Made by a program: the position numbers and the translations under genes
The notes under the pieces: generated by a model
What the model was told of the DNA's origin: nothing
Database searches by the model: none
The model's input: the letters and a program-made list of their open reading frames with translations, nothing else
NCBI RefSeq assembly: GCF_003943935.1
Contig: NZ_RJOB01000006.1
Location: forward strand, 62,001-126,000
Reading direction: 5' to 3'
Source: Streptococcus mitis
GTDB taxonomy: Bacteria; Bacillota; Bacilli; Lactobacillales; Streptococcaceae
DNA: 64,000 nucleotides
Shown here: positions 47,977-57,445 of the stretch, piece by piece
Numbering within the stretch: the first letter of the stretch is position 1
Layout of the letters: every line of letters begins with the position of its first letter

Positions 47977-48903
47977 GTGAAATCTATTAAACGTTTTGCA
48001 CTCTCGGCTATGGGAGTGGCTATGTTGCTTGTCTTGACTGGCTGTGTTAGCGTCGATAAAGCAACGGGACAACCTACAGGATTGATTTGGAATACTATCG
48101 GAGCGCCTATGGCTGAAGCTATCAAGTACTTCGCTACTGATAAAGGTCTAGGATTTGGTATGGCTATCATTATCGTAACCATTATCGTACGCTTGATTAT
48201 CTTGCCACTTGGTATCTACCAATCATGGAAGGCAACGCTTCACTCTGAAAAGATGAACGCCCTCAAGCACGTCCTTGAACCACACCAAACACGTCTCAAG
48301 GAAGCAACAACTCAAGAAGAAAAACTCGAAGCCCAACAAGCTCTCTTTGCTGCTCAAAAAGAGCACGGTATCAGCATGTTTGGTGGTGTAGGATGCTTCC
48401 CTATCCTCCTTCAAATGCCTTTCTTCTCCGCTATCTACTTTGCTGCCCAACATACTGAAGGGGTTGCTCAAGCAAGCTACCTAGGCATTCCTCTAGGTTC
48501 TCCAAGTATGATTTTGGTTGCCTGCGCTGGTGTCCTTTACTATCTTCAATCGCTCCTTTCACTTCACGGAGTAGAAGATGAAATGCAAAGAGAACAAATC
48601 AAGAAAATGATTTACATGAGCCCACTCATGATTGTCGTCTTCTCCCTCTTCTCACCAGCCAGTGTCACACTTTACTGGGTTGTCGGTGGTTTCATGATGA
48701 TTCTTCAGCAGTTTATCGTCAACTATATCGTTCGTCCAAAACTTCGCAAAAAAGTCCGTGAAGAATTGGCGAAGAACCCACCAAAAGCAAGTGCTTTCTC
48801 AACAGCAAACGGACGAAAAGACGTTACCCCTGAACAACCAATTGCTATCACAAGCAAGAAAAAACACAAAAATCGCAACGCTGGCAAACAACGTTCGAGA
48901 TAA
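47977..48903 (+). CDS. yidC2: Membrane insertase YidC2/OxaA lipoprotein
   Basis: The 308-residue YidC/Oxa1 insertase starts at GTG (RBS GAAGGA). It has a lipobox LTGC with Cys23, five membrane segments including GFGMAIIIVTIIVRLIILPLG with the hydrophilic-groove Arg of IIVRLIILP, and a basic ribosome-binding C-terminal tail (KKKHKNRNAGKQRSR) typical of the YidC2 paralogue. It inserts membrane proteins with or without SecYEG; YidD at 21996 is a partner of this pathway. Confidence 0.96.
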   Translation: MKSIKRFALSAMGVAMLLVLTGCVSVDKATGQPTGLIWNTIGAPMAEAIKYFATDKGLGFGMAIIIVTIIVRLIILPLGIYQSWKATLHSEKMNALKHVLEPHQTRLKEATTQEEKLEAQQALFAAQKEHGISMFGGVGCFPILLQMPFFSAIYFAAQHTEGVAQASYLGIPLGSPSMILVACAGVLYYLQSLLSLHGVEDEMQREQIKKMIYMSPLMIVVFSLFSPASVTLYWVVGGFMMILQQFIVNYIVRPKLRKKVREELAKNPPKASAFSTANGRKDVTPEQPIAITSKKKHKNRNAGKQRSR

Positions 48904-48907
48904 GAAG

Positions 48908-48938
48908 AAAAGGCTTAGCTGGTTTGCTAAGTCTTTTT
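48908..48938 (+). terminator. yidC2 terminator
   Basis: AAAGGCTTAGC-TGGTTT-GCTAAGTCTTTTTG. Confidence 0.82.
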
Positions 48939-48944
48939 GTAATA

Positions 48945-48974
48945 TCAAAAGCCCGATGTTTCCATCAGGCTTCT
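48945..48974 (-). terminator. pflA terminator
   Basis: Minus strand AAGCCTGATG-GAAA-CATCGGGCTTTTG. Confidence 0.88.
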
Positions 48975-48977
48975 TTA

Positions 48978-49772
48978 TTATCCATGTACACGTTTCATAT
49001 AGTCTTGATAACTTTCGGTATCCATGAGCTTTTTAGCGTTTTTCACGCGATCTGCTGTTGGTGGTTTGACTCCTTCAAGTGAATATGGGATCCCCAATTC
49101 ACGCCATTTGAACTCACCCATGGTGTGATAAGGAAGGATTTCAAACTTATCAACATTTTTGAGGGTCTTGACGAACTTACCAAGTTCAATCAAATCATCG
49201 TCTCTATCTGTCAAACCTGGAACTAGCACGTGGCGAATCCAGACAGGTTTTCCAATATCTGATAGATACTGGGCACAGGCCAAGATGTTTTTATTGGTTT
49301 GGCTAGTAACAATCTTATGCTGTTCTTCGTTGATTTCCTTGATATCCAAGAGAACCAAGTCAGTGACAGCCATGAGTTTGTCAAACTTTTCAAGGTAACG
49401 TGGTTTATTACGGAAAGGAAGGGCACAGGTGTCCAAGGTACAGTGGATTCCTTGTTCCTTAGCTTTGGTGAAGAGGGCAATCAAGAAATCAATCTGCAAG
49501 AGAGCTTCCCCCCCACTAACTGTAATACCACCCTTATTTCCCCAGAAACCGCGGTAGCGCAAGGCCTCTGTCAAGACATCATCTACTGTCCGTTCACGTG
49601 ATTTATTGGACTCCATAGCCCAAGTGTCCGGGTTGTGGCAATACTGGCAACGCATGTGACAGCCCTGCAAAAAGACAATAAAGCGAATACCAGGCCCATC
49701 TACCGAACCAAAGCTTTCTGTCGAATGCACCATTCCTGTCACTTGTCCATAATCAATTGTTTCTTCAGACAT
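48978..49772 (-). CDS. pflA: Pyruvate formate-lyase activating enzyme
   Basis: This 264-residue radical-SAM enzyme installs the glycyl radical on pyruvate formate-lyase, enabling mixed-acid fermentation under anaerobic conditions. It has the CxxxCxxC cluster motif C38-H-M-R-C42-Q-Y-C45, the SAM loop SGGEALLQ and the substrate-recognition stretch GSVDGPGIR before the cluster. The pfl gene itself is not in the window. A possible cre and an extended -10 precede it. Confidence 0.96.
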   Translation of the reverse strand: MSEETIDYGQVTGMVHSTESFGSVDGPGIRFIVFLQGCHMRCQYCHNPDTWAMESNKSRERTVDDVLTEALRYRGFWGNKGGITVSGGEALLQIDFLIALFTKAKEQGIHCTLDTCALPFRNKPRYLEKFDKLMAVTDLVLLDIKEINEEQHKIVTSQTNKNILACAQYLSDIGKPVWIRHVLVPGLTDRDDDLIELGKFVKTLKNVDKFEILPYHTMGEFKWRELGIPYSLEGVKPPTADRVKNAKKLMDTESYQDYMKRVHG

Positions 49773-49786
49773 ATCGTTACCTTCCT

Positions 49787-49800
49787 TGAAAACGTTTTAT
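49787..49800. promoter_or_regulatory. Possible cre (CcpA) site before pflA
   Basis: TGAAAACGTTTTAT matches TGNAARCGNWWNCA except the last two bases. It lies between the -10 box and the ATG, compatible with carbon catabolite control. Confidence 0.45.
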
Positions 49801-49806
49801 AGTTTT

Positions 49807-49812
49807 ATTATA
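49807..49812 (-). promoter_or_regulatory. pflA extended -10 promoter
   Basis: Minus strand TGATATAAT. Confidence 0.68.
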
Positions 49813-49897
49813 TCACGACTTGAAGGAAAAACAAGATTTTTGCCTATTTTTTAGAAAGCAATCTGTTTTTCAATTTCATTTTCAATTACTTATCATT

Positions 49898-51148
49898 TTA
49901 TTCTTCAAAATCAAAGCCATACAAGGTTGCAAAATAGTCCTCAGGGCGCTCTGCACGGCGGATTTGGCGAGCTTTGCCTTCTTCGGTATAGAGGATTTCC
50001 GCAGAACGTAATTTGGCATTATACTGGTAGCCCATTGAAAAACCGTGAGCACCTGTATCATGAATTACCAACAAATCACCGATTTCTGTATGAGGTAACT
50101 CGCGATTCACTGCAAATTTATCATTGTTTTCGCAGAGTGAACCAACCACATCTACCACTTCAAATGGTCCATCTGGGTGAGTAAGATTGGTGATATGGTG
50201 GTAGGCTCCGTACATGGCTGGACGCATGAGGTTGACTGCTGAGGCATCCACACCTAGATAGGTACGGTAGGTTTTCTTCTTATGAGTGACTCTTGTAACC
50301 AAAGCTCCGTGAGGGGCCAACATAAAGCGACCCAATTCGGTAAAAATCTTGACCTGACCAAGACCAGCTGGCGTAAGAACCTCTTCATAAATCTTACGAA
50401 CTCCCTCACCAATCAAGGCGATATCGTTTGGCTCCTGGTCAGGACGATAGTTAACACCAATACCGCCAGAAAGATTGATAAAGTCTAGCGAAATACCCAA
50501 ATTTTCCTTGATTTCAACAGCCAATTCAAAAAGCTGACGGGCCAACTCTGGATAATAGAGATGGGTCACCGTATTGGATGCTAGGAAGGAGTGAATCCCA
50601 AAAGTCTTGGCTCCTTTTTCCTTCAAGATGGCAAAGGCTTCAAAGAGCTGGTCCTTAGTCATGCCAAACTTGGCTTCTCCAGGATTGTCCATAATGTCTG
50701 TCCCCAGTTCAAAAACACCACCAGGATTGTAACGACAAGAGATGATTTCTGGAATGCCTGCCGCACGCTCCAGATGTTCAATATCTTCAAAGGCATCCAA
50801 GTTAATGGTTGCACCCAATTCACGCGCATAGGCATATTCCTTGTCTGGCGTGTTGTTTGAAGAGAACATAATCTCAGAACCAGGGAAATCCAGTTTATGA
50901 CTCATCAAAATCTCTACATAACTAGAGCAGTCCACACCGCAACCTTCCTCTTGGAGGATTTTCAAGATAGCTGGTGTTGGAGTTGCCTTAACTGCAAAAT
51001 ATTCCTTAAAGCCCTTGTTCCACGAAAAGGCTTGGTTGACAGCTCTTGCCTTCTCACGAATTCCCTTCTCATCATACAAGTGAAAGGGAGTCGGGAACTC
51101 GGCAACAATCGCTTCTAACTCTTCTCTATTGATAAATGGTGTTTTCAT
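49898..51148 (-). CDS. lysA: Diaminopimelate decarboxylase
   Basis: The last step of lysine synthesis, PLP-dependent decarboxylation of meso-diaminopimelate. The 416-residue fold-III protein has the PLP lysine K54 in YFAVKATPTP, the phosphate-loop motif LSGGIGVNYRP, and the C-terminal half site CENNDKFAVNRELP with the catalytic cysteine and then HDTGAHGFSMGYQYN. RBS AGAAGGAAG. Only 66 bp separate it from purR, and that gap holds the purR terminator; no separate promoter is obvious. Confidence 0.96.
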   Translation of the reverse strand: MKTPFINREELEAIVAEFPTPFHLYDEKGIREKARAVNQAFSWNKGFKEYFAVKATPTPAILKILQEEGCGVDCSSYVEILMSHKLDFPGSEIMFSSNNTPDKEYAYARELGATINLDAFEDIEHLERAAGIPEIISCRYNPGGVFELGTDIMDNPGEAKFGMTKDQLFEAFAILKEKGAKTFGIHSFLASNTVTHLYYPELARQLFELAVEIKENLGISLDFINLSGGIGVNYRPDQEPNDIALIGEGVRKIYEEVLTPAGLGQVKIFTELGRFMLAPHGALVTRVTHKKKTYRTYLGVDASAVNLMRPAMYGAYHHITNLTHPDGPFEVVDVVGSLCENNDKFAVNRELPHTEIGDLLVIHDTGAHGFSMGYQYNAKLRSAEILYTEEGKARQIRRAERPEDYFATLYGFDFEE

Positions 51149-51171
51149 AAGCTTCCTTCTATTCTATTTGC

Positions 51172-51204
51172 AAAGAAAGGCTGGGACAATCGTTCCAACC
51201 TTTA
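51172..51204 (-). terminator. purR terminator
   Basis: Minus strand AAAGGTTGGAAC-GATT-GTCCCAGCCTTTCTTT. Confidence 0.8.
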
Positions 51205-51214
51205 GTTCTATCTC

Positions 51215-52042
51215 TTATTTATCTTCGTCAAAGATATTGCCAACCTCAACATCGATGGCTTGGTTCTTGACATCAATATTGGTTACCTTCAAGAGTGACT
51301 TGTAGTCAAATTGCTTTTCACGTTCTTCTTGGGCATTGTCCGCAAAGACGGCTACACCTGCTAATTCTGAATCAAACTCACGCAAAAGGCTGATCATCCC
51401 ATTGACCGTTCCGCCACCTTTCAAGAAATCATCCACAATCAAGACACGGCTGCCTGCCTTGAGACTGCGTTTTGAAAGGAACATTTTCTCAATACGATCA
51501 CCACTTGAACCTGAAACATAGTTGACGCTGACAGTTGAACCTTCGGTAATTTTCAAGTCACGGCGCACAATGACAAAAGGAACATTGAGGACATTGGCAA
51601 CTGCATTTGCAAGTGGAACACCCTTGGTCGCTACTGTCATAACCGCGTCAATTTTTTGATCCATAAAGCTCTTGGCAATAATGCGTCCAATATTTTTCAA
51701 GATAGCTGGTGTGCTAAGCAAATCAGACAAGTAGATATAGCCACCTGGCAAGATACGGTCACTTTCTGACAACTTGGCACGCAAGTCCTCAACCATTTCC
51801 TTGGCATCATGGCTTGAGATTGATGGTGTGAAGATGACACCTCCACCAGCACCAGTTACTGTTTGGATGTGGCCGATTTCGATTTCCTCAAAGGCGCGTT
51901 TGATAATGACGATATCTTCTGAGATGGATGATTTAGCAGATTCATACTTTTCAGCAAAAGTATTGAGACTAGTTAGTTTATAAGGATTATTAATCAAATA
52001 GTTGGAAATGACAACCATCCGATCACTTCTTCTTAATTTCAT
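51215..52042 (-). CDS. purR: Purine regulator PurR
   Basis: A 275-residue LacI-unrelated, Gram-positive PurR. The N-terminal winged helix (LRRSDRMVVISNYLINNPYKLTS) is followed by a PRTase-like domain with the PRPP loop VLIVDDFLKGGGTVNGM (about 195-211). In lactococci and streptococci it activates pur genes when PRPP is high, by binding PurBoxes. I chose the ATG at 52042 by homology of the start MKLRRSDRM; the ATG six codons earlier is less likely. A PurBox-like site lies upstream. Confidence 0.95.
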   Translation of the reverse strand: MKLRRSDRMVVISNYLINNPYKLTSLNTFAEKYESAKSSISEDIVIIKRAFEEIEIGHIQTVTGAGGGVIFTPSISSHDAKEMVEDLRAKLSESDRILPGGYIYLSDLLSTPAILKNIGRIIAKSFMDQKIDAVMTVATKGVPLANAVANVLNVPFVIVRRDLKITEGSTVSVNYVSGSSGDRIEKMFLSKRSLKAGSRVLIVDDFLKGGGTVNGMISLLREFDSELAGVAVFADNAQEEREKQFDYKSLLKVTNIDVKNQAIDVEVGNIFDEDK

Positions 52043-52080
52043 TTCTATTTCCCATTTCATTTAATTTTGATATTTTATCC

Positions 52081-52086
52081 ATTATA
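52081..52086 (-). promoter_or_regulatory. purR extended -10 promoter
   Basis: Minus strand TGGTATAAT. Confidence 0.7.
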
Positions 52087-52100
52087 CCATATTCACATAA

Positions 52101-52113
52101 AAAAACGAACATT
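52101..52113 (+). promoter_or_regulatory. PurBox-like site
   Basis: AAAAACGAACATT matches AWWWCCGAACWWT with one mismatch. It overlaps the -35 region of the purR promoter and suggests autoregulation. Confidence 0.55.
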
Positions 52114-52147
52114 CTTATCCTAAAAAATGCTCATTTTTCTTAAATTA

Positions 52148-53089
52148 TTAATCTAAATCTGGTTTATAGAAGGAACGATTGTCCATAGCGAAGATTTTAT
52201 TGGTCATCTCTCCTTTATCCACCAAAGCCAGAGCTGTTGACATCATCATCATGCTAGCATCCAGATTATCAATCATATGGATAATCTCTGCCTCCATGAT
52301 ACGTGGACGGACTGGGCTACCATACTCCAGTAAGCCGTGGTGGCTGAGAATAACATGGCGAAGCAGAACGACTTCTTCCTTGGTATCATCGATGCCGAGT
52401 TCCATCACTGTCTTGGTAATTTCACTATCAATCAGAGCGATATGACCAAGAAGATTGCCTCTGACTGTATACTCAGTCTGGTCTGGCCCCGTCAACTCAA
52501 TGACTTTAGCCAAGTCATGCAGCATAATCCCTGCATAGAGCAGGCTCTTATTGAGCTGAGGATAGACCTCGCTAATAGCATCTGCCAAACGCACCATGGT
52601 CGCCGTATGATAGGCCAATCCCGTCTCAAAGGCATGGTGGTTGGTCTTGGCAGCTGGATAAGAGTAAAATTCCTTATCATACTTGGTGTAGAGATTTCGG
52701 ACAATTCGTTGCCAAACAGGATTTTCTATTTTGAAAATCATCTGAATCATATACTCTCGGATTTCCTTGACATCAACTGGCGACTTGACCTTGAAATCAG
52801 CTGGATCACTTGGTTCACCAGATTGAGGCAGGCGGAGAGTAATTTGATTGACTTGAGGGGTGTTGTTATAAACTTCTCGGCGCCCTTTCATGTGAACAAC
52901 CTTACCTGCAGTAAAGGCCTCAACGTTATGAGGTTGGGCATCCCAGAGTTTCCCTTCAATCTCGCCACTATCATCTTGGAAGGTAAAGGCTAGGTAATTT
53001 TTCCCAGCGCGAGTTTGTCTCAGGTCAGCTGACTTGATTAGATAAAAGCCTTCAAATAGCTCATCTTTTTTCATGTGACTAATCTTCAT
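52148..53089 (-). CDS. yhaM: 3'-5' exoribonuclease YhaM (Cbf1)
   Basis: 313 residues: an N-terminal OB fold (LAFTFQDDSGEIEGKLWDAQ) and an HD domain with HHAFETGLAYHTATMV, GIMLHDLAK and ILSHHGLLEYGSP metal residues. YhaM trims RNA 3' ends in Gram-positive bacteria. The ATG at 53089 overlaps the rmuC stop and has GAGG upstream; the ATG five codons later is an alternative. It is last in the long tatD-yhaM operon. I saw no clear terminator after it. Confidence 0.94.
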   Translation of the reverse strand: MKISHMKKDELFEGFYLIKSADLRQTRAGKNYLAFTFQDDSGEIEGKLWDAQPHNVEAFTAGKVVHMKGRREVYNNTPQVNQITLRLPQSGEPSDPADFKVKSPVDVKEIREYMIQMIFKIENPVWQRIVRNLYTKYDKEFYSYPAAKTNHHAFETGLAYHTATMVRLADAISEVYPQLNKSLLYAGIMLHDLAKVIELTGPDQTEYTVRGNLLGHIALIDSEITKTVMELGIDDTKEEVVLLRHVILSHHGLLEYGSPVRPRIMEAEIIHMIDNLDASMMMMSTALALVDKGEMTNKIFAMDNRSFYKPDLD

Positions 53090-54335
53090 ATTCTTCCTCA
53101 TTTTCTTGGAAATGGAGTAGATCAAGCGCAGGCTCACCTTCTGATAACTCAATGTGACGGAGCGTCCGCTCGATAGCTGTAGTGCGACGGTTTAATAGTT
53201 CATCAATATTGCCAGAGGCATGTTGGAGGTGTTTTTGTGCCTTGACCAGAATGCCACCAAACTTGCCAAACTCGGTCTTAACACTAGCAAGGGTCTTACT
53301 GATATGGTCGGCACTCTTTTGGATATTGAGGGTTTTGAAGCCAACTGATAGGGAATTGAGAAGGGCTGATAGGGTACTTGGTCCTGAGACAATAATCTGC
53401 TCCTCCCGCCTCAAATCATCAAAGAAGACAGGATTGCGGACGATTTCTGAGTAGAGTCCCTCTGTCGGAACAAACAAGACTCCAAAATTGGTTGTCCGAG
53501 GTGGTGCTATGTACTTGTTCCTGATATCCTTGGCAAAGCGCTTGACGCTTGCTAAAAGCGACTTACGACAACGTTCGATTTCATCCTTATCACCTGCTTC
53601 ATAGGCCTCTTCTAGGCGGTAATAATCTGCCAGTGGAAACTTGGAGTCAATCGGCAGGTAGACATATTCCTGGTCCCCTTGCCCAGGTAACTTGATGGCA
53701 TACTCTACTCGCTCGCTGGAGTTCTCAACTGTTACGTATTCTCGTTCATACTGAGCAGGGGTCATGATGTCTTCAATGATTTGCCCCAGTTGCAATTCTC
53801 CCAAAATTCCTCTCGTTTTGGTTCCAGAGAGAACCTTATTAAGAGCACCGACATCACGGGCGACTGTCTGCATTTCTCCCAGACCACGATTGACCGACTC
53901 CAATTGCTTGGAAACTGTATCAAAGGAAGCCTGCAAGCGTGTCTGCAAGGTCTTTTCCAACTTTTCCTCGACCGTTTGGCGCATTTGCTCCAAACGTTGC
54001 TCATTGGATTCCTGCAAGGCTTGAAGCCGTTGATCAGTCTTGTCTCTGGTTTGCAAGAGATTCTCTGTCATTTCTTGACGGACTTGCGTCAGACCTTGGT
54101 GCAATTCGATTCGCACTTCTTGCAAACGGTCACTGACAGCCACTTCCAAATCTTTTTGGTCCAACTGACTGGCTTGTCGGGCTTGTTCAAAGCGATAGTC
54201 CAACTGGTCTGACAAGTGATCTGCCTGATCCTCCAAGTTCTTGCTGAGATGTTTTTCCTGCTTATCCTGCCTTTGCCAAATAAGAAAAAGTCCAGCTAGG
54301 TTGGTAAGCAATAATAGAACAAGTAAACTTTCCAT
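53079..54335 (-). CDS. rmuC: RmuC family DNA recombination protein
   Basis: 418 residues: an N-terminal membrane anchor (LLVLLLLTNLAGLFLIW), a long coiled coil (about 30-150, with LQALQESNEQRLEQMRQTVEEKLEKTL) and the RmuC nuclease-like core (TKTRGILGELQLGQIIEDI, YLPIDSKFPLADYYRL, FVPTEGLYSEIV). E. coli RmuC limits inversions at short repeats; mechanism is unclear. The start at 54335 has GGAGGTAGG upstream; the longer frame is in thiN. Confidence 0.93.
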   Translation of the reverse strand: MESLLVLLLLTNLAGLFLIWQRQDKQEKHLSKNLEDQADHLSDQLDYRFEQARQASQLDQKDLEVAVSDRLQEVRIELHQGLTQVRQEMTENLLQTRDKTDQRLQALQESNEQRLEQMRQTVEEKLEKTLQTRLQASFDTVSKQLESVNRGLGEMQTVARDVGALNKVLSGTKTRGILGELQLGQIIEDIMTPAQYEREYVTVENSSERVEYAIKLPGQGDQEYVYLPIDSKFPLADYYRLEEAYEAGDKDEIERCRKSLLASVKRFAKDIRNKYIAPPRTTNFGVLFVPTEGLYSEIVRNPVFFDDLRREEQIIVSGPSTLSALLNSLSVGFKTLNIQKSADHISKTLASVKTEFGKFGGILVKAQKHLQHASGNIDELLNRRTTAIERTLRHIELSEGEPALDLLHFQENEEEYED

Positions 54336-54336
54336 C

Positions 54337-54999
54337 CTACCTCCTATCCTTGCTATGCAGTACAACCACATAGCCATCTGGGCAAGTCACTGACACTTCC
54401 CTATCTATATATTCGTTAGAAGCGTACACTTTTTTAAAGAAAAAATTTTCCTCTGTCAACTCATACTTGGCACCAAGAATAGTCAGCTGGCTATCCCGAA
54501 CCGGCATAAAGGCTAGATAGTCGTAGTCTGAACGGGGATGTAGATGACTGGTCCCTTCTGGACAATAGGCAATCAAGTTTTGCCCATCCTCAATCGCTAT
54601 CTGACGCATATAGGGCGCCAACTTGGGATTGCTAGGCAGAAAGACATTGGCCAACATATGGTCAATACGACCACCCAAAGCACCGAAAATAGTAACCTCA
54701 GCCTGAGGATTTTGCTCAAAAATGGTTAAGAGAGCCAATTCCAAATCGGTATCATCCTTTTCTGGTCGGGCTTGAACAAAATGCTGGGCACGTTTTTGAA
54801 TCACCTGTCGCTCTTCTACAGTGACAGAATCAAAATCGCCAACTGCTAGATCTAGAGGAAGTTTTTCCTCCAAGACCCAGAGCGAACCTCGATCCACTCC
54901 GACAAAGCAATCGAAGTCTGTCCGGTAGTGACCGCGGTCTCCGCCTGCAAAAACGGCAACTCTAGTCCAGTTGTTTTCTGAGAGTTTGTACTCGCTCAT
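54337..54999 (-). CDS. thiN: Thiamine pyrophosphokinase
   Basis: 220 residues; it pyrophosphorylates thiamine to TPP. Motifs include VAVFAGGD, FVGVDRGSLWVLEE, LAVGDFDSV and ALGGRIDHMLANV, which hold the ATP/Mg2+-binding Asp residues. The ATG at 54999 has GGGAGA upstream and overlaps rpe by 38 bp. Next gene rmuC starts 1 bp after its stop. Confidence 0.94.
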   Translation of the reverse strand: MSEYKLSENNWTRVAVFAGGDRGHYRTDFDCFVGVDRGSLWVLEEKLPLDLAVGDFDSVTVEERQVIQKRAQHFVQARPEKDDTDLELALLTIFEQNPQAEVTIFGALGGRIDHMLANVFLPSNPKLAPYMRQIAIEDGQNLIAYCPEGTSHLHPRSDYDYLAFMPVRDSQLTILGAKYELTEENFFFKKVYASNEYIDREVSVTCPDGYVVVLHSKDRR

Positions 55000-55618
55000 T
55001 GACTTCTCCCTTAAAGACATAGGAACCTGCTACAAAAACGGTCGCACCAGCTTCTTTAGCTTGAGCAATCGTTTTATCATCAATCCCACCATCGACTTCG
55101 ATTTCGAAGTTCAAGCCTTTTTCATCACGAAGAGCAACCAACTCACGGACCTTATCCATGGTCTCTGGCAGAAAAGCTTGACCACCAAATCCAGGGTTAA
55201 CCGTCATGACTAAGACTTGGTCAACTAGGTGAAGCACGTGCTTGACGGCTTCAACTGGTGTGCCAGGATTGATAACGACTGAAGGCTTAACTCCGAGTGA
55301 ACGAATTTTTTGGAGGGCACCATGAATATGAGGCGTTGCTTCTACATGGATACTGATGATATCTGCACCTGCACGCGCAAAATCTTCTAAATGATGCTCT
55401 GGATTAGCTACCATCAAGTGGCAGTCAAAGACCATCTTGCTATGAGGACGAAGACTCTCGACCACACCCGCACCAAAACTGATTTGTGGCACAAAGTGCC
55501 CATCCATGATATCGATATGGGCATATTCTGCCCCAGTTGCTTCTAGGCGTTTGATTTCACGTTCAAAGTTGGCATAATCTGCTGCCAGAATTGACGGAGC
55601 AATCTTGTATTGAGACAT
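54962..55618 (-). CDS. rpe: Ribulose-phosphate 3-epimerase
   Basis: 218-residue TIM barrel of the pentose-phosphate pathway. Metal/catalytic motifs: SILAADYANF, EYAHIDIMDGHFVPQISFG, VFDCHLMV, VLVMTVNPGFGGQ and EVDGGIDD. The start at 55618 has AAGGAG upstream; the longer frame lies inside rsgA. Confidence 0.96.
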   Translation of the reverse strand: MSQYKIAPSILAADYANFEREIKRLEATGAEYAHIDIMDGHFVPQISFGAGVVESLRPHSKMVFDCHLMVANPEHHLEDFARAGADIISIHVEATPHIHGALQKIRSLGVKPSVVINPGTPVEAVKHVLHLVDQVLVMTVNPGFGGQAFLPETMDKVRELVALRDEKGLNFEIEVDGGIDDKTIAQAKEAGATVFVAGSYVFKGEVNERVQTLRKQLD

Positions 55619-55628
55619 AGGTTTCTCC

Positions 55629-56507
55629 TTATTTTGGAATTTTTTTGCTGACCTTTTTATAGGTTTCTCTGCGATTTTCAATTTCACTGAGGAATTGCAG
55701 GTAGTTGTCAAAACGGAAGGACGCAATGATACCCTCTTCAACAGCCCGCTTAACTGCACAAGACGGCTCATGGGTATGGGTACAAGTTCGGAACTTACAA
55801 TCTCGGCTAACAGTAGCAATCTCTGGAAAAGCCTGATTAAGGTCTTCAGTCGTTGTCACTTCATAATCCAGTGATGAAAAACCTGGTGTGTCTGCGATTT
55901 TACCCCCATTGAGGTTGTAAAAACTAACAGCTCGAGTGGTATGGCGCCCACGACCCAGACTGTCTGAGATTTCTCCTGTTTCAAGATTGAGGTCTGGTGC
56001 GATTTTATTGAGAAGAGTTGACTTCCCAACACCTGTCTGCCCCATAAAGACTGTAACCTTGCCTGTTAACAAAGGAAGGAGTCCCTCTTTACTGGTCACA
56101 AAGTCATAGCCGATGTCACCATAAGTCTGTTGGTAAAAATCCAGTTCTTCCCTATCTTCCAACAAATCCATCTTGGAAATATAGACAATGGGAAGAATAC
56201 CCTTGTGCTCCAAAAGAACCAAGAAGCGATCCAGCAAATTGCTGTTAAAATCAGGTTCCTTGACAGACATGATCACCACAGCTTGGTCAATATTGACAAT
56301 AGGCGGACGGACCAGACTATTTTTCCGTTCATGAATTTTGAGAATGTAACCTTCTGAATTTTCCTCGGCAGAAAAATCTACCCAGTCCCCAACATAGGGG
56401 GTATGGCCTTTTTTACGGAAATTTCCACGCGCTCGTGTCTGATAAACCTGGCCCTCACTCTCTACATAGTAGAACCCAGCCAAGGCTTTAATGATTTGTC
56501 CCTGCAT
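55629..56507 (-). CDS. rsgA: Ribosome small-subunit GTPase RsgA
   Basis: 292-residue circularly permuted GTPase that checks 30S maturation. Order: an OB fold ([24 protein letters not shown]), G4 (NxxD as ISKMDLL), G1 [15 protein letters not shown]3 DTPGFSS, then a zinc-binding C-terminus with C-x(4)-C-x-H-x(5)-C ([14 protein letters not shown]). The ATG at 56507 follows the rsmA stop by 1 bp with AAGGA upstream. Confidence 0.96.
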   Translation of the reverse strand: MQGQIIKALAGFYYVESEGQVYQTRARGNFRKKGHTPYVGDWVDFSAEENSEGYILKIHERKNSLVRPPIVNIDQAVVIMSVKEPDFNSNLLDRFLVLLEHKGILPIVYISKMDLLEDREELDFYQQTYGDIGYDFVTSKEGLLPLLTGKVTVFMGQTGVGKSTLLNKIAPDLNLETGEISDSLGRGRHTTRAVSFYNLNGGKIADTPGFSSLDYEVTTTEDLNQAFPEIATVSRDCKFRTCTHTHEPSCAVKRAVEEGIIASFRFDNYLQFLSEIENRRETYKKVSKKIPK

Positions 56508-56508
56508 C

Positions 56509-57381
56509 TTAGAGTCCTTGCCCTTTAAGCGCATCTGCTAGGCTGGCAAACTCTTCTAAGCCAAGAGCTTCACCACGTACACTTGGTGACAAGCCTGCTT
56601 GGTCCAAAGCCTTGGTCAGCTTATCCTTAACTTCTTCAGTCTTGCCAAAGTAACCTGTCAAGTTATTCCACAAGGTCTTGCGACGATGAGTAAAACTAGC
56701 CTTGGAAACCTTAAAGAAGAAGTTCTCGTCTTCCACTGCTACGGCTGGTTCTGGACGATGCACCATTTTCAAGATGGCTGAGTCGACATTGGGCGCTGGT
56801 ACAAATACCGTACGAGGCACGATAAAGGCAACCTTGGCAGTCATGTAATACTGCACGGCGATAGACAAGCTACCATAAGCCTTGGTATTCGGCTGAGCTG
56901 AAATGCGGTCCGCCACTTCTTTTTGCATCATGACCACAAACTCACTAAAAGGAATCCCACTTTCAATCAAGTGCATGAGAATAGGCGTCGTGATGTAGTA
57001 GGGCAAGTTAGCCACTACCTTGATTGGCAGGTCAGGATTTTTAAAATTCTGGATATGTTGCGCTAAATCCACTTTGAGAATGTCCTCGTTGACCACTGTC
57101 ACATTATCAAAATCACGAAGAGTATCTGCCAAAATCGGTACCAAACGGTGGTCAATCTCAAAGGCCATGACTTGAGCTGCACGCTCAGCCAAAAATTCTG
57201 TCAAGGCGCCAATCCCTGGCCCGATTTCTATAACATTGACTTGATCATCAATTTCAGCCGTATCCACGATTTTTTGAAGGATATTGGTATCCGTCAAGAA
57301 ATTTTGTCCGAAGGACTTTTTAAAGGTAAAACCGTGACGCTCCAGCACTGCCTTGGTCACGCTATAATCTGCAATTCTCAT
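56509..57381 (-). CDS. rsmA: 16S rRNA dimethyladenosine transferase
   Basis: 290 residues. It dimethylates A1518/A1519 of 16S rRNA (KsgA). SAM motif [16 protein letters not shown] and catalytic [11 protein letters not shown] are visible. A possible extended -10 (TGTTACAAT) lies upstream in the 64-bp gap after rnmV, so a second start inside the operon is possible. Confidence 0.97.
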   Translation of the reverse strand: MRIADYSVTKAVLERHGFTFKKSFGQNFLTDTNILQKIVDTAEIDDQVNVIEIGPGIGALTEFLAERAAQVMAFEIDHRLVPILADTLRDFDNVTVVNEDILKVDLAQHIQNFKNPDLPIKVVANLPYYITTPILMHLIESGIPFSEFVVMMQKEVADRISAQPNTKAYGSLSIAVQYYMTAKVAFIVPRTVFVPAPNVDSAILKMVHRPEPAVAVEDENFFFKVSKASFTHRRKTLWNNLTGYFGKTEEVKDKLTKALDQAGLSPSVRGEALGLEEFASLADALKGQGL

Positions 57382-57445
57382 CTATTCTCTTTTCTATTAT
57401 CTGTTACTACTATTGTAACACATTCCCCTTACATTTGGGGTCTGC

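Noticed and set aside
57424..57439. CCCC...GGGG inverted repeat downstream of rnmV as terminator
   Set aside because: The stem is only four pairs and lacks a T tract; the genes on both sides appear to be one operon.
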